Shown: positions 35,801 to 38,800 of the stretch, piece by piece
How the letters are laid out: each line of letters opens with the position of its first letter
Numbering within the stretch: the first letter of the stretch is position 1
Assembly (NCBI GenBank): GCA_963662175.1
Contig: OY759218.1
Coordinates: 21,294,480 to 21,358,479 of the forward strand
Direction of reading: 5' to 3'
Length of the DNA: 64,000 nucleotides
Origin: Aradus depressus
Taxonomy: Eukaryota > Arthropoda > Insecta > Hemiptera > Aradidae
Notes under the pieces: model-generated
What the model saw: only the letters and a program-made list of their open reading frames with translations
Databases searched by the model: none
What the model was told of the DNA's origin: nothing
Translations under genes and position numbers: made by a program

Positions 35801-38800
35801 AATTTATGTTTTGTATCTATCGCTTGCTAAGACTTTTGTAGGTTTGTGTTAGGCACGTTCTTTATAATATTCTAGTTCTCTCGAGAAAGATGCATAGCAT
35901 CAAAAATAACGTAAAGACCCGTTTGCTATAAGCATCTAATATAATACAATCTAACCTTGGGGAGCAGATGACTGACTGAAGAGAAGCGATAACGATGGAG
36001 CGGCTGAAGGGGGGGTCCTCGCAATAGGACTCTGTAGAAGGCTGGTCAGGAGTGGAGAGGTGGTAGTGCTCACCCTTGTCTCTGAAGAGGTGGATGTAGA
36101 AGGAGACGTGGACATCTCAGAAACACTGCTAACCTAGAAGATTATTCAAAAAGTTGTAGTTAAAGGCATGATGCATATGTTCAGTCTGGCGTCCCAATAA
36201 TTTCAAATTGATCATTGAAGCCTGGTAAATTGAGATTTTCATATTTTTTTTTCTCTTTTTGTACATTTTACTTAATTCCTCAACTTATTTGTAGTAAAAT
36301 TACTCATTTGAAATTGTGAAAATTCTGAGGCCAACGCGACGGCCTACCAAATGTGTAATGAAAGGTGGTAGAACATTGGACTTTAAACTTTTAACTTCAT
36401 GCCTTTGCTTTAACAAGGTAATTACGTTATTTCGTCTTAATTTTCGAAGTTGTTGTTTATACCAACTTCTACTGAGCCGATTTTTATGACATTTTGTACA
36501 AAATTCTGTTTTTCTTATAAATTGAAGGAACAATATTAAAAAAATTGCCGTAGTTTTTCAGATAATGAGAAAAATATGGACAAATAGTGGGGAAATCTTT
36601 CCTCTCGAAATGAGGAGGTAATAAAGACGTATTGCATAAAACAAAAATAAAGTAAAACCTATGTTTTGAAAATTATATCGTCTATTTCACAAAAATATAT
36701 GGGAATTCTTTCGATATTGCTACCATCTTTAGCCACGACTTAACAAATACTAAGTGGAAGTTCAAAATGTTTGCATTCCGAACTGCCCCTTTTTCAGTTC
36801 CAGTTTCCGGTTTTTCCCTGGCTGTTTCACTTAATAACTAAGGGTAGTTCGAATACCTGCTCTTTTTTTTAAAGATGTTCAAGGGCCCCTTTTACATAGA
36901 ATGTCGCAAATATAAATTGTGTTACTAAATTACCAACTGAAATGACGAAGCTGACTTCGAACTATTATCCATTTCAGCATTTTTTTCTCCTATTTTAGTT
37001 TTCAACTTCGTTCGAACCAATTCTTTGGGATAACTTTGCCTGAAAAACAAAAAAAATATATTTAATAAAATAAACTGCTATTTCCTTAATTCCGGAATGT
37101 GCTTTACAGATGCAAGGAAACTTATGCATTTAAACACACATGCATGCACATCCACATACTTACCAACTTTTTATTTACAATAAGATATTTACACAACTAG
37201 CAAATGAGTGTAGGAAAAATGACATCGATGACTCTCCCTAAAACAGAGTTATACTCACTCATCACTGTCACTGCTGCTACCTACAAGATATCTGGGCCAT
37301 TGGCGCTTAGGGCGTTTTTCAGAATTTTGAAGAAGTGTGGCGGAGAGAAAAACATGGATTGAGGATTATTGTGGGAACAAAAGGAGGAATGGAATTTCTT
37401 ATATCTGAGTTTAACTACTTTGGTGATGAAAGGAACTTTGAGGTCTATGTGTAGGGCTTTGTTGGAGACAAAAGGAACAACGGCTATTTTACAAAGGATT
37501 TTGAATTGAAGGGATTCGACGCACAATTATAAAAACTACCAGTTCGAATAGTGATCCCAATATATCTTTTCATGATCATGGCGGACTCTGTACCTTATAT
37601 ACATTTATTTTAAGTTAGTTTCAAGGATTCTGAGCAATAATTTTTAAGTTTGTCACGAATATATATATATATAATCAAACAAGAATGGCCTAATTTTTAT
37701 TTCATGTATTTTGCACCTCAAGTCATTTTGATTTATCATAACTGTTAGTCTTGGCGGACCCACGCAACCAAAGAAAGGTAAGATAGCATTAGAAGCATTT
37801 AGAAGAATTAATATTTTAAGAACTTTATTTTAATTCACAATACCTACAAAAAGCATTCTTTACACTCCTAACTCAGCAAACCACTGATTCCTAAGGCTAG
37901 CTCCTATGAGATAGTTCTCGTCTTCCTATAAGTCTCTCACTCCAACTGGACAGATTGTCACTCTTCTGTTTCATCAGTCCAGTTTTTTACAATTCATTCA
38001 TATACAAGTCATTATTGTCATCATGTTTCACATTATTATTCATAATTGTTTCTCTAATGTTTATTTCTTTATTTCTCTTTACTATTTTCCACTAGTTTAT
38101 TATATTGTTTTACTCATTGCCTGTTTTTAACATTTAGTATTTACTTCTAGAGACCTCTTTTATTTTATTTTATATTTATTCTTCTCAACTGGTTGATACT
38201 TGTATACTCTTGTTTATTTTTTATGTTATTATTCTTAGGGGACGTACGTCCCAGAATAAAGATTATTTTTCATTTCATTTTATTCATTCATAATCTTCGT
38301 CTACAACCTTCCAAGTCATGGTAGACTTCCAGGCCGGCTTTAGAAAAAAGAGCTATTGGATCAAGTGGTTTACCTGAGTAATCGACGAGTCTCAAAGAAA
38401 GCAATCAACAATATCCGTATAAAACGAATTTAAAGCCGCATATGATTCAATCTCGAAGGCGAAACTCATTCATAAGCTGACCACCTCGAGATCGCGGGTC
38501 ATATGCTCAAATGGATTATTGGTTTTCAGTCAAATTAGCATACGCGGAGAAGAGGATAAGGGCGTAAATACATTATTAAAAACAATCATAGCTTAAAAAT
38601 ATAAAATTTTCAAGCTCTAACTATAATGTATGTTGGTGATACACAAACCTTTTTTTTTATTAAGTATATCATTACATTTAGAATAATTAAAAATTGTAAA
38701 ATTCGTAGTAGTTGCATGGATTAATAGCTAATGTTCGTCCAAAAACAAATCAAGAAAAAAATCAATGAGTTAATTAAAAATATATAATTGAAAAAAATAA

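Noticed and set aside
36300..36533. 77-codon minus-strand frame
   Set aside because: No motif and no exon borders matching the BRD8 phase.
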